Source: Lachnospiraceae bacterium (GTDB taxonomy: Bacteria > Bacillota > Clostridia > Lachnospirales > Lachnospiraceae). From it: a stretch of 30,767 bases of DNA. This document shows, piece after piece, positions 1-6,373 of this stretch. Position 1 is the stretch's first letter. The number at the start of each line of letters is the position of its first letter. The notes beneath the pieces were generated by a model. That model had not been told where the DNA came from, searched no databases, and saw nothing but the letters and a program-made list of their open reading frames with translations. The position numbers and the translations under genes were made by a program. The stretch spans positions 1-30,767 of the forward strand of contig VSNR01000027.1 of assembly GCA_009774345.1 (NCBI GenBank), read 5' to 3'.

Positions 1-309
1 TCCTCCAACGTTTTTCTTTATTGTACTTGAAATGTGGAGGAATTGCAAAATCTTTTCCGGTTTATCCGGGTTAGGAATACATTCAATCAATTTATCCGAA
101 TTTGCCTTTTCAATTGCATGTTCCAGATTCGCAAATAATTTCTGGTCTACTCTGATTCGCGAATAGCAATACATACAATAACCGTCTGTACTTGCTTCTA
201 ATACCGTCTTTAAATTGCATTTTTCCACTGCATCCGCATATCCATATCTTTTCCACTTTTTATATTTAGGTTTAAAAGCCGGCATCTCCAGTGTTAAAAA
301 ATCTTCCAT
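1..309 (-). CDS. HNH-type endonuclease, N-terminal part (runs off window)
   Basis: The frame is open from an ATG at 309 to the window edge (103 codons, no stop), so only the N-terminus is present. Residues C45-x2-C48 (CMYC) followed by N-L-E63-H64 match the CxxC...EH start of zinc-containing HNH nucleases of the TIGR02646/PtuB kind. The ATG lies 2 nt past the stop of the upstream ATPase gene, with GGAAGTGG as ribosome binding site, so the genes are translationally coupled. Expected role, by family: nuclease effector of a defence system using the ATPase and DUF262 protein. The catalytic H-N-H half lies outside the window, so activity cannot be judged. The gene is AT-rich like its two partners. 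Confidence 0.72.
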   Translation of the reverse strand, partial: MEDFLTLEMPAFKPKYKKWKRYGYADAVEKCNLKTVLEASTDGYCMYCYSRIRVDQKLFANLEHAIEKANSDKLIECIPNPDKPEKILQFLHISSTIKKNVGG

Positions 310-311
310 AT

Positions 312-1259
312 TTACCACTTCCGTATCTCGTTCATTATCATTCTCTGAGAAGCTGTCAGTTCCTGTTGCTCAATCTGTTTAAGACATTTTTCATCGCTCT
401 GCCCCCATGCATGATTCATTTTATTGTTGAGCAGACGCCTCAGAATGGTATTCATTTCAGGTTCCTCATTGACCCGAATACGAAATAATCGCCCAAATAT
501 AATCTGAACTTCTGAAACCGAAACGTAATCGTTACTATCCATAATCTCACAATTCCCATTCTCCAATATCACAAGATTTGCATCCTGTGCATGAGCAACT
601 AAATCACAGGAATGTGTTGTGATCAGCCATCTTCCCCACGGAAACTTTTTCTTTAAAAATTGCAAAATTTCTGCACAATACTTAGGCGATAAAAATTCAT
701 CCAGCTCATCTATTACAATCCACGCATACTGCAATTTTCTTTTATCCACTTCCATGTCCCGGTAATAAAGTAATTCGAGCAATATACGTATCAGCGCCTG
801 ATATCCACTAGAAAGCAATCCCCTGCCATCTCCAAAATCCACTTCTCCCAGCGGATCTTCATATATTAGTTCAAATCTATCATTTGTCAGTTCGTAAAAT
901 AAACTTTGCAATTCTTTTTCATACAATAGATAGATCAATTCAATTCTTTCTGTTAAAGTTCCATAGCAATTAAAAGAATCCAGTAAATTAAAATGTGTTT
1001 CCCTTAGTCTTGTTTCTAAGATTGTTTTTTTGTACTCTGGTTTGCTTTTTATTGTGGATATTTTTTTAACATCAAAGCTGCGGTTCACTGCATCAATAAA
1101 ATATACATTATCCAAACTTTCTGCCTGTTCGATAAAAAGCTTTAATAACATCGTTTTTCCACTAGAATTATCTCCTATAATGATGCTATCCTGATAAGGA
1201 AGTTCTTTTTTATATATTTTATCTACAATATCACTGATTTTCTCCAGTCCAAACCTCAT
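312..1259 (-). CDS. ABC/OLD-like AAA ATPase of putative defence cassette
   Basis: This is a small ATPase of 315 residues from the preferred start. Walker A is GDNSSGKT (29-36), an ABC-type signature LSSGYQ lies at 149-154, Walker B IVIDELDEF at 181-189 and the switch histidine at 216 (TTHS). This order is that of SMC/ABC-like AAA proteins such as PtuA of Septu, OLD and RloC. The frame is open to an ATG at 1280, but the ATG at 1259 has AGGTGG about 10 nt upstream and is preferred. Either start overlaps the 3' end of the DUF262 gene (stop at 1231), so the genes are coupled. Likely role: NTP-dependent sensor or regulator of the HNH nuclease downstream. The family is clear; the defence role is inferred from the neighbours. 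Confidence 0.85.
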   Translation of the reverse strand: MRFGLEKISDIVDKIYKKELPYQDSIIIGDNSSGKTMLLKLFIEQAESLDNVYFIDAVNRSFDVKKISTIKSKPEYKKTILETRLRETHFNLLDSFNCYGTLTERIELIYLLYEKELQSLFYELTNDRFELIYEDPLGEVDFGDGRGLLSSGYQALIRILLELLYYRDMEVDKRKLQYAWIVIDELDEFLSPKYCAEILQFLKKKFPWGRWLITTHSCDLVAHAQDANLVILENGNCEIMDSNDYVSVSEVQIIFGRLFRIRVNEEPEMNTILRRLLNNKMNHAWGQSDEKCLKQIEQQELTASQRMIMNEIRKW

Positions 1260-2376
1260 ACACAGTCTTCCACCTTTCATTCATACTCTTCATTTTTACG
1301 GTTCCCTGTCTTGCGTTTTCTATATATCTGGGGTGTTTTAAGACATCATTGTATACTTTGGGTGTAATCAAATCACGAACTTTTAATTTTTCATAGACAA
1401 TATAAAAACTTTCCAGTAATGCCACTTTAGACGACTGTTTTGTATGAACTGCAAACAATGTCAAAAAGCCAGCCAGACTATCTCTGTACTCTGCAATCTG
1501 ATTTTCATCAAATTCCATCACTTCCTCTGAAAAATGATCTAAAAGCTTCCCATACGAACCGTTGTATCCATCTATCACAAAATCAAAATCTGATTCGCCC
1601 TCCCTGATAGAAACATATTTTTTTAATGCACAAAAACGAAGCAAAGTCTCCATGTCCCGCTCTTTGGCATTTTCTCTCCCCCATAACTTTCTCCACGCAG
1701 CATTGTTCCTGTTAAAACTATGCAGCATATCATAAAAAGCACAATTATAGACTCCGTTTCTTTGCTCTTGTTCTGTCAATAGAGAACCACCTGTATTTAA
1801 ATTTGCAAAAATCTGCCTTAAAATTGCAGGACGTTGTTTGTCATTATCAATTTTGATCTCTATCACAGTAATAGTCGTATAATCAACACGTCTCTTTGCT
1901 TCTACAGACAAAGCATTATAATCCAAGTCAAACTGCTTTCCTTCATCATGATCTGACCGAATGTGTAGTTCTTCTAATGCAAGCGCTTTCATAAGGGCTT
2001 CCTTAAAAGAATGATTTTCTGTATCAAGCTCTGAAAGGTCCACAGAACTGTTGATTTTATTGTCCAGATAATAACCTATATAATAAAAAAACAAACTCAT
2101 AATCCGTTGTTGGCCATCTAAGATTTCAAGCTGGTTTTCTGTGTTTCTGCAAGTGTAAATCGGTGGGATGGGCAAACCATAAATTAATGATTCAGCCAAT
2201 GAAATAACCTGTTCCTTTGTCCAACGATATTTTCTTTGATATTTGGGTATGATATACAAATTCTCATTTACACTCTCCATAAGTGTCCGAAACCCAACAT
2301 CCGTCTTGTATTGCTGTATACCCGTTTGTCTCAAATCATCCACTAAATCATGGTTTAACATCCCTTTAACCTCCAT
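1231..2376 (-). CDS. DUF262 domain protein (ParB/Srx fold, GmrSD N-domain-like)
   Basis: 381 residues. The N-terminal third carries the DUF262 hallmarks: IPKYQRKYRW at 43-52 and LDGQQR at 86-91, the ParB/Srx-type nucleotide pocket found in GmrS and BrxU. There is no fused DUF1524 HNH domain, which is normally the C-terminal half in GmrSD; instead a separate HNH gene lies two genes downstream. AAGGAG sits 6 nt before the ATG at 2376; a second ATG five codons in also has GGAGG upstream, so the start is slightly uncertain. First gene of the DUF262-ATPase-HNH cassette. Inferred role: NTP-dependent sensing or specificity subunit of a defence nuclease. Family confident, role inferred. Confidence 0.88.
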   Translation of the reverse strand: MEVKGMLNHDLVDDLRQTGIQQYKTDVGFRTLMESVNENLYIIPKYQRKYRWTKEQVISLAESLIYGLPIPPIYTCRNTENQLEILDGQQRIMSLFFYYIGYYLDNKINSSVDLSELDTENHSFKEALMKALALEELHIRSDHDEGKQFDLDYNALSVEAKRRVDYTTITVIEIKIDNDKQRPAILRQIFANLNTGGSLLTEQEQRNGVYNCAFYDMLHSFNRNNAAWRKLWGRENAKERDMETLLRFCALKKYVSIREGESDFDFVIDGYNGSYGKLLDHFSEEVMEFDENQIAEYRDSLAGFLTLFAVHTKQSSKVALLESFYIVYEKLKVRDLITPKVYNDVLKHPRYIENARQGTVKMKSMNERWKTVYEVWTGENQ

Positions 2377-2389
2377 TGCAACTCCTTAT

Positions 2390-2407
2390 AGCACAGCACG
2401 CTGTGCT
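2390..2407. promoter_or_regulatory. Palindrome before the DUF262 gene
   Basis: AGCACAGC and GCTGTGCT form an 8-bp inverted repeat around a 2-nt centre, just upstream of the DUF262 ribosome binding site in the 51-nt gap after the QueG-like gene. No U-tract follows, so it is not an intrinsic terminator. It could be an operator or an mRNA stem. No clear promoter is visible in the gap. Confidence 0.4.
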
Positions 2408-2427
2408 CCGTTTCTTACCTCATTATT

Positions 2428-3108
2428 TCAGAGTGGAAGCACCGTTCCTGACACACAAACTCCAACCGGGCAGACAGCCATACAAAGCCCACAGGCGTTT
2501 TTTCTTCCATGTGTTTTCAGGTATAAGCTTCTCTTTTCGTTGCACAGCCTGTAATCTATGATATCACTTCTGACTGTGTCAAGCGTCCATTGTACATTAT
2601 GCAGTGCATGACAGGGACGTATCTCAACACACTTTTTGCAATCTTCAAGACATTTGCTTTTTATGATTTTATCCCCATAGTCAAACTGCTCATTGATTAA
2701 GATTGCAGACAGCCTTACCCTTGGTCCATACTTTTCCGTAATGACGACATCATTTTTCCCAATCCAACCTATTCCGGCATTGACTGCGGCAAATTTAAAG
2801 GAAAAAGGGGCTTCCAAATCTGTCTCATTATTCTGTGCTACAGGTGGAAAATGATATTTTACTCCATATTTATCCAGCATTTCTTTTAACTGTGTTCCTA
2901 TTTTCTCCACTATCATTCTGGCATCGCAAATGCCTTTTTCGAATTTTTCTTCTGTATACGTCTCGATTGTAAGCTGCTCTCCATACGGAACTGCGAACAC
3001 CAAAGCTGATGCATATGTGTCTGCATATGCACTGTACGCAAGATCTGTAAATCCGTAAATCACTTCAGGATATTCCAAAAATATACTGCGGATATTCTCT
3101 TGAATCAT
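2428..3108 (-). CDS. QueG-like double 4Fe-4S cluster protein
   Basis: 226 residues from the ATG at 3108, which has AAAGGTGA about 8 nt upstream; an in-frame GTG two codons earlier is less likely. The core GIGWIGKN (112-119) with GPRVRLSAIL is the epoxyqueuosine reductase family signature. Two ferredoxin-type Cys clusters follow: C153, C157, C160, C166 and C206, C209, C213 with CPVG. It lacks the HEAT-like C-terminus of true QueG and is shorter (QueG is about 300-380 residues). It belongs to the short '4Fe-4S double cluster binding' proteins of clostridia, whose substrate is unknown to me; a cobalamin-linked reductase role is only a family guess. It lies 51 nt upstream of the DUF262 cassette on the same strand. 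Confidence 0.8.
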   Translation of the reverse strand: MIQENIRSIFLEYPEVIYGFTDLAYSAYADTYASALVFAVPYGEQLTIETYTEEKFEKGICDARMIVEKIGTQLKEMLDKYGVKYHFPPVAQNNETDLEAPFSFKFAAVNAGIGWIGKNDVVITEKYGPRVRLSAILINEQFDYGDKIIKSKCLEDCKKCVEIRPCHALHNVQWTLDTVRSDIIDYRLCNEKRSLYLKTHGRKNACGLCMAVCPVGVCVSGTVLPL

Positions 3109-3153
3109 ATACACTTCACCTTTCTATATCTCCTACCCGGTTTCAAACACGCT

Positions 3154-3756
3154 CTAGTCATCATAGTCATCATTATGTATAAAACAATACGCATCCTCCA
3201 TGAGCATTTGCAGATACTCATCGAAGCTCTCAGCAATCACCGCCAGTTCATCCGGGTCGTGCAGAAACCGGACAATCTGTCCCTTCGTGCCGCCGGGCGC
3301 TGGGGAAAAGTCGATAAACAGCTGCGATGTGCCGCCGTTATTCATGCAATCCGAAAAGTGAAGCCAGCACATCTTATCCGCGTCGTCTATAATTTTGTCG
3401 TCTATTTCGACATCCTCTCCAAATTCTCTGTCTATATAATCTTTTAACCAGTCAAAATCTTCTATGTCTGTCATTTCCTGAGAAGATAAGAGGTAGTATG
3501 GATACTCCTCGAGATCTGAGCCCAGAAAATAGATTCCATACTGTTTTCCCTCATACTCACGCCAATAGGTTCCATCTACAATACTTAATAGCTGTATGAG
3601 GCTTTCGGGCATCTCAGGGTATAATTTTTGCAGCGTTTCAAGGTCGGTCTTGTCTGCACCATGCATGACGGCTGCGAATGCGTCCCACTCCTCTCCAAGG
3701 CCATTGTCGTGATATGCTTTTTTTAATCCTTCGATGTATTCCTGTGCGATGTTCAT
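3154..3756 (-). CDS. SMI1/KNR4 (SUKH) family protein
   Basis: 200 residues, acidic and soluble. The N-terminal half has the SUKH pattern (LYPEMPESLIQLLSIVDG, about residues 44-61) and the C-terminal half the typical LFIDFSPAPGG...QIVRFLHDPDE...ESFDEYL. SUKH proteins are often immunity proteins against secreted toxins (contact-dependent or polymorphic toxins) or housekeeping scaffold proteins. No toxin gene is adjacent here, so it may be an orphan immunity gene or have another role. AAAGGA lies about 8 nt before the ATG at 3756. The gene is overlapped at its 5' end by the small ORF at 3638-3892 in another frame. Confidence 0.85.
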   Translation of the reverse strand: MNIAQEYIEGLKKAYHDNGLGEEWDAFAAVMHGADKTDLETLQKLYPEMPESLIQLLSIVDGTYWREYEGKQYGIYFLGSDLEEYPYYLLSSQEMTDIEDFDWLKDYIDREFGEDVEIDDKIIDDADKMCWLHFSDCMNNGGTSQLFIDFSPAPGGTKGQIVRFLHDPDELAVIAESFDEYLQMLMEDAYCFIHNDDYDD

Positions 3757-3892
3757 GATAATTGTTCCTTTCTGGTTTATCCAGTTTCTTTTCTCTCTTC
3801 TCGCCCTCTTCTTCTTTTACTTCCTTTAAAGCATCAATCAAAAATCTGACAAATGCTTTGAACTGGCTGTCCGTCATTCCCATATCGACCAT
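3638..3892 (-). CDS. Small ORF, helical N-terminus, overlaps SUKH gene
   Basis: 84 codons. The first 30 residues (MTDSQFKAFVRFLIDALKEV, then an acidic/basic stretch) look like a genuine small helical protein of a type common in Firmicutes accessory DNA. From about residue 45 on the frame runs 119 bp into the SUKH gene and becomes basic and low-quality, as expected of out-of-frame reading. Either the original stop was lost by a frameshift, or the genes truly overlap. Starts at 3892, 3883 or 3877 are all possible; GAGG lies close before the first. The function is unknown. Confidence 0.45.
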   Translation of the reverse strand: MVDMGMTDSQFKAFVRFLIDALKEVKEEEGEKREKKLDKPERNNYHEHRTGIHRRIKKSISRQWPWRGVGRIRSRHAWCRQDRP

Positions 3893-3994
3893 GAATCCTC
3901 AACTTCCCCTCCCTTTCCCCGTGTTCCTGCTCTACGAAAATAATACCGCATAAAACAATAAAAAGCAACTTAAAATACACTGCTTCCTCTTGGC

Positions 3995-5101
3995 TTAGGA
4001 ATTACCTTTCATGGTTCCCAACACAATCTCTGCCCTCGTTCCTCTCCCCTGCTTCGAGGTAATCTGAAATGAATGCCCCAGTTTATCCAATATGGAGCGG
4101 CACAGGTAAAGTCCAATCCCTGTGGAATATTTATCGGCATGTCCATTATAGCCTGTGTAGCCTTTCTCACAGACTCTTGGCAGATCCTCAGCGCGGATGC
4201 CGATTCCTGTATCTTCTATTATAATTCGTATCCTCTGCACACTTTTGTCAGAAGCCGCTGCCTGATCTTCCTTCTGCTCGCCGGCAATATCGTCCCAGGG
4301 ATGTTCGCCGCCGCATACGTGGATTGTGACACCGCCCTGCTTTGTGTATTTGACGGCATTTGACAAAAGCTGGTCGAGCACAAACCCCAGCCACTTCTTA
4401 TCCGTCACTGCCATGAGTTCACAGGGTGTGTATGCCAGCCGAAGCTGCTTCTGGATAAACTGTCTGGCATACTTGTGAATCGACGGTCTGATCACCTCGT
4501 CCAGCATCACATGCTCAAACACAAAATCATTTGTCTCTGCGCCAAGCCGCGTGTACTGCAATGCCATATCGGCATACTGCTCAATCCGAAAAAGTTCGTT
4601 CTGCATCTGCCTGAGTTTTATGACATGTATGTCATTTTCCTGTGTGTCGACCGCCTCGAGACAGGCGCTCATCTCCTCGTCAATCAATATTTTGAGCGCG
4701 GCAATCGGCGTCTTAATCTGATGGACCCACATAGAATAATATTCTGTGAGATCCTGCTGCCGGGCTGTCAGCTCATTCTGAATCCTGTCCTTCTCCTTTA
4801 CCAGCACATGGATGCTGTCCTGATAATATGTTTCATACAAGTACTCTGGCGCTTTTACCACGCTCTGCACCACTGTGATATTTTGCCGCATCTCCTCTAA
4901 CTGGCGGAGGCTCTCACGGTGTCTGCCAAATCCCAGCACTGCCGCTGCCACAGTGACAAAAACGCATAATAGCATCCCATAGCCGATTTCCTGAGCGGGG
5001 ATTCCATTTAGCAGCATCGTGGCAGTCATCACCAGTGCAAGGAACAAATTTACCGTAAGCCATCCGCTGTTTTCCCTGAGATAAGTCCTAAAGTTTAACA
5101 T
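3995..5101 (-). CDS. BceS-like intramembrane-sensing histidine kinase
   Basis: 368 residues. Two N-terminal membrane helices (about 14-31 and 38-57) are joined by a very short loop, so there is almost no extracellular sensor, as in BceS-type kinases. The H-box WVHQIKTPIAAL has the phospho-acceptor H127. The catalytic domain shows N-box (QLLSNAVKYT), G1 (EDTGIGI), F-box-like EKGYTGYNG and G2 (STGIGLYL). BceS kinases normally sense a BceAB-type peptide transporter and answer antimicrobial peptides or cell-wall stress. No BceAB pair is adjacent, so the sensing partner is elsewhere or absent. It lies 39 nt downstream of its response regulator in one operon. Confidence 0.92.
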   Translation of the reverse strand: MLNFRTYLRENSGWLTVNLFLALVMTATMLLNGIPAQEIGYGMLLCVFVTVAAAVLGFGRHRESLRQLEEMRQNITVVQSVVKAPEYLYETYYQDSIHVLVKEKDRIQNELTARQQDLTEYYSMWVHQIKTPIAALKILIDEEMSACLEAVDTQENDIHVIKLRQMQNELFRIEQYADMALQYTRLGAETNDFVFEHVMLDEVIRPSIHKYARQFIQKQLRLAYTPCELMAVTDKKWLGFVLDQLLSNAVKYTKQGGVTIHVCGGEHPWDDIAGEQKEDQAAASDKSVQRIRIIIEDTGIGIRAEDLPRVCEKGYTGYNGHADKYSTGIGLYLCRSILDKLGHSFQITSKQGRGTRAEIVLGTMKGNS

Positions 5102-5140
5102 ATCACTCCCATCTGCCTGCTTTGACAGGCGTATAACGCT

Positions 5141-5812
5141 TTACCCGACGCGGTATCCAATCCCTTTCTTGGTCTGTATAAAGTCCAAAAGCCCCACACT
5201 CTCGAGTTTCTTCCGCAGACGGTTCACATTCACCGACAGCGTATTTTCATCCACATAGCTGTCACTCTCCCACAGCTTTGTCATGAGTGTGTCCCTCGCA
5301 ACCACTTTTTCCTTATTTTCCATCAGCACCTGCAAAATGCGCAGCTCATTTTTGGTCAGTTCCAGCTTCTCACTGCCGTATAGCAGCGCCGCCTCGGTGA
5401 GATTCAGCATCACACCCCGGTGCTCGAGCACCACACTCTGACTCACAAAATCATAGCTTCTGCGCAGCATTGCCTGTATTTTCACCGTGAGGACATCCAA
5501 GTCAAAGGGTTTTGCGATAAAGTCATCCCCGCCCATATTTACCGCCATCACGATATTCATATTGTCGGCCGCGGAGGACAAAAAGATCACTGGCACCTTA
5601 GAGATCTTGCGAATCTCGCTGCACCAGTGGTATCCATTGTAAAACGGCAGCTTGATATCCATCAGTACCAGATGCGGCGATGCGCGCACAAACTCCGTCA
5701 TGACGTTTCCCAAATCCTGCGCACATTCGACGGCATATCCCCAGCTCTCCAGATGGCGTTTCAGACCCCCGGCGATCATCTCGTCATCCTCCACAATAAA
5801 AATCTTATACAT
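5141..5812 (-). CDS. OmpR/BceR-like response regulator
   Basis: 223 residues from the ATG at 5812. The frame is open further upstream to 5890, but GGGGG about 8 nt before 5812 and the family N-terminus (MYKIFIVEDDEMI) decide the start. The receiver domain (1-115) has the acidic pair D9/D10, phospho-acceptor D52 (LMDIKLP) and the AKPFD lysine. The C-terminal winged helix (about 130-223) ends in KKGIGYRV, typical of OmpR/PhoB regulators. It is first in the operon with the kinase at 3995-5101. Two near-identical 18-bp direct repeats upstream suggest self-regulation. Confidence 0.93.
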   Translation of the reverse strand: MYKIFIVEDDEMIAGGLKRHLESWGYAVECAQDLGNVMTEFVRASPHLVLMDIKLPFYNGYHWCSEIRKISKVPVIFLSSAADNMNIVMAVNMGGDDFIAKPFDLDVLTVKIQAMLRRSYDFVSQSVVLEHRGVMLNLTEAALLYGSEKLELTKNELRILQVLMENKEKVVARDTLMTKLWESDSYVDENTLSVNVNRLRKKLESVGLLDFIQTKKGIGYRVG

Positions 5813-5816
5813 TGCC

Positions 5817-5886
5817 CATTCCCCCATTGTAAAACGGAAAAACAACCTTTGTGACAATAAAACAATATCATTTCGCCATTGTAAAT
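5817..5886 (-). promoter_or_regulatory. Promoter and direct repeats before the response regulator
   Basis: On the minus strand TTGAAT-17-TATTGT at about 5886-5858 is a plausible sigma-A promoter. Two copies of an 18-bp motif (5817-5834 and 5869-5886, 15 of 18 bases equal, core CCATTGTAAA on the plus strand) start 52 bp apart, about five helical turns. One covers the promoter -35/spacer and the other the RBS region, which fits an autoregulatory site. Confidence 0.45.
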
Positions 5887-5943
5887 TCAAGCGTTGTTTT
5901 CTTATGGCTTACAAAAATTCAAATGAGAATTTACTCAGGTATC

Positions 5944-5972
5944 TTGCATTTTGCGAATTCATATGATATACT
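5944..5972 (+). promoter_or_regulatory. Promoter of the putative antitoxin RNA
   Basis: TTGCAT (5944-5949), a 17-nt spacer and TATACT (5967-5972) make a good sigma-A promoter. Transcription would start near 5979 and reach the hairpin terminator at 6020-6054 without any convincing ORF. Confidence 0.6.
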
Positions 5973-5978
5973 GACGAT

Positions 5979-6055
5979 GAAAACGCAAATAATGTAAGGT
6001 TCCATTGTTGGCAACCACAAAAAACCCCAAGGGCAGCGAACACTTGGGGTTTTTC
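5979..6055 (+). ncRNA. Putative par RNAII-like antitoxin RNA
   Basis: A transcript of about 77 nt is predicted from the promoter at 5944-5972 to the terminator at 6020-6054. It converges on the 27-residue toxin gene and shares its terminator. It contains TCCATTGT (6001-6008), repeated at 6179-6186 over the toxin start codon, and GGCAAC (6010-6015), repeated at 6216-6221 in the toxin 5' leader. Both repeats occur in the same order, so the RNA can pair with the toxin mRNA at its translation start, its leader and its terminator. The enterococcal par antitoxin RNAII has the same size class and layout. Predicted from sequence only. Confidence 0.6.
6020..6054. terminator. Bidirectional terminator shared by toxin and antitoxin RNAs
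   Basis: AAAAACCCCAAG (6020-6031) and CTTGGGGTTTTT (6043-6054) form a perfect 12-bp stem with an 11-nt loop. Each side supplies a U-tract for one strand, so it ends both the plus-strand RNA and the minus-strand toxin mRNA. Confidence 0.85.
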
Positions 6056-6099
6056 TGGTTTTTCTGGTAACTTACACCTTGGGATAGATTTTTGTTGCC

Positions 6100-6183
6100 T
6101 TATTTTGTCCTATCTATCCATTTGCATATGTAATATGCAAGGACTCCTGTAAATAATGTCAGCGCAAACTCTGTAAAGTCCAT
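6100..6183 (-). CDS. Fst-like small membrane toxin (putative type I toxin), 27 aa
   Basis: A 27-residue peptide beginning MDFTEFALTLF, with one hydrophobic helix (about 7-20, including TGVLAYYIC) and a polar tail K-W-I-D-R-T-K. The Gly and Ala in the helix and the W-x-D-R end resemble Fst/Ldr-type toxins, which damage the membrane when overproduced. AAGGAGGTGA lies 5 nt before the ATG, an unusually strong RBS. It has a near-perfect promoter (6228-6256), a leader of about 40 nt whose CCUCC can pair with the GGAGG of the RBS, and a 3' end shared with a convergent RNA. It is too short for ordinary gene finders. That it is translated is very likely; toxicity is inferred. Confidence 0.75.
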   Translation of the reverse strand: MDFTEFALTLFTGVLAYYICKWIDRTK

Positions 6184-6227
6184 TGTCTCACCTCCTTCCT
6201 GTTCCCAGTGGGAGGGGCAACATCTCT

Positions 6228-6256
6228 ATCATAATAGATATCGCAAGTATTGTCAA
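6228..6256 (-). promoter_or_regulatory. Consensus promoter of the toxin mRNA
   Basis: TTGACA (6256-6251), a 17-nt spacer and TATGAT (6233-6228) on the minus strand. Start near 6222 predicts an mRNA of about 200 nt down to the terminator at 6020, with a leader of about 40 nt. Confidence 0.8.
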
Positions 6257-6320
6257 TTTTATTCAAAACAGTGTGCTTGTCAACTCTCCCAAAACAGTAC
6301 CAAATGCTGCTGCTTTCTGT

Positions 6321-6326
6321 TATAAT
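6321..6326 (+). promoter_or_regulatory. Extended -10 element before the radical SAM gene
   Basis: TGTTATAAT, an extended -10 box, lies about 50 nt before the ATG at 6374. No good -35 is seen. AAAGGAG is the RBS. Confidence 0.45.
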
Positions 6327-6373
6327 AAATCCATATCCCACATCCTATCATCACTTTTCAAAGGAGCGTTTAA

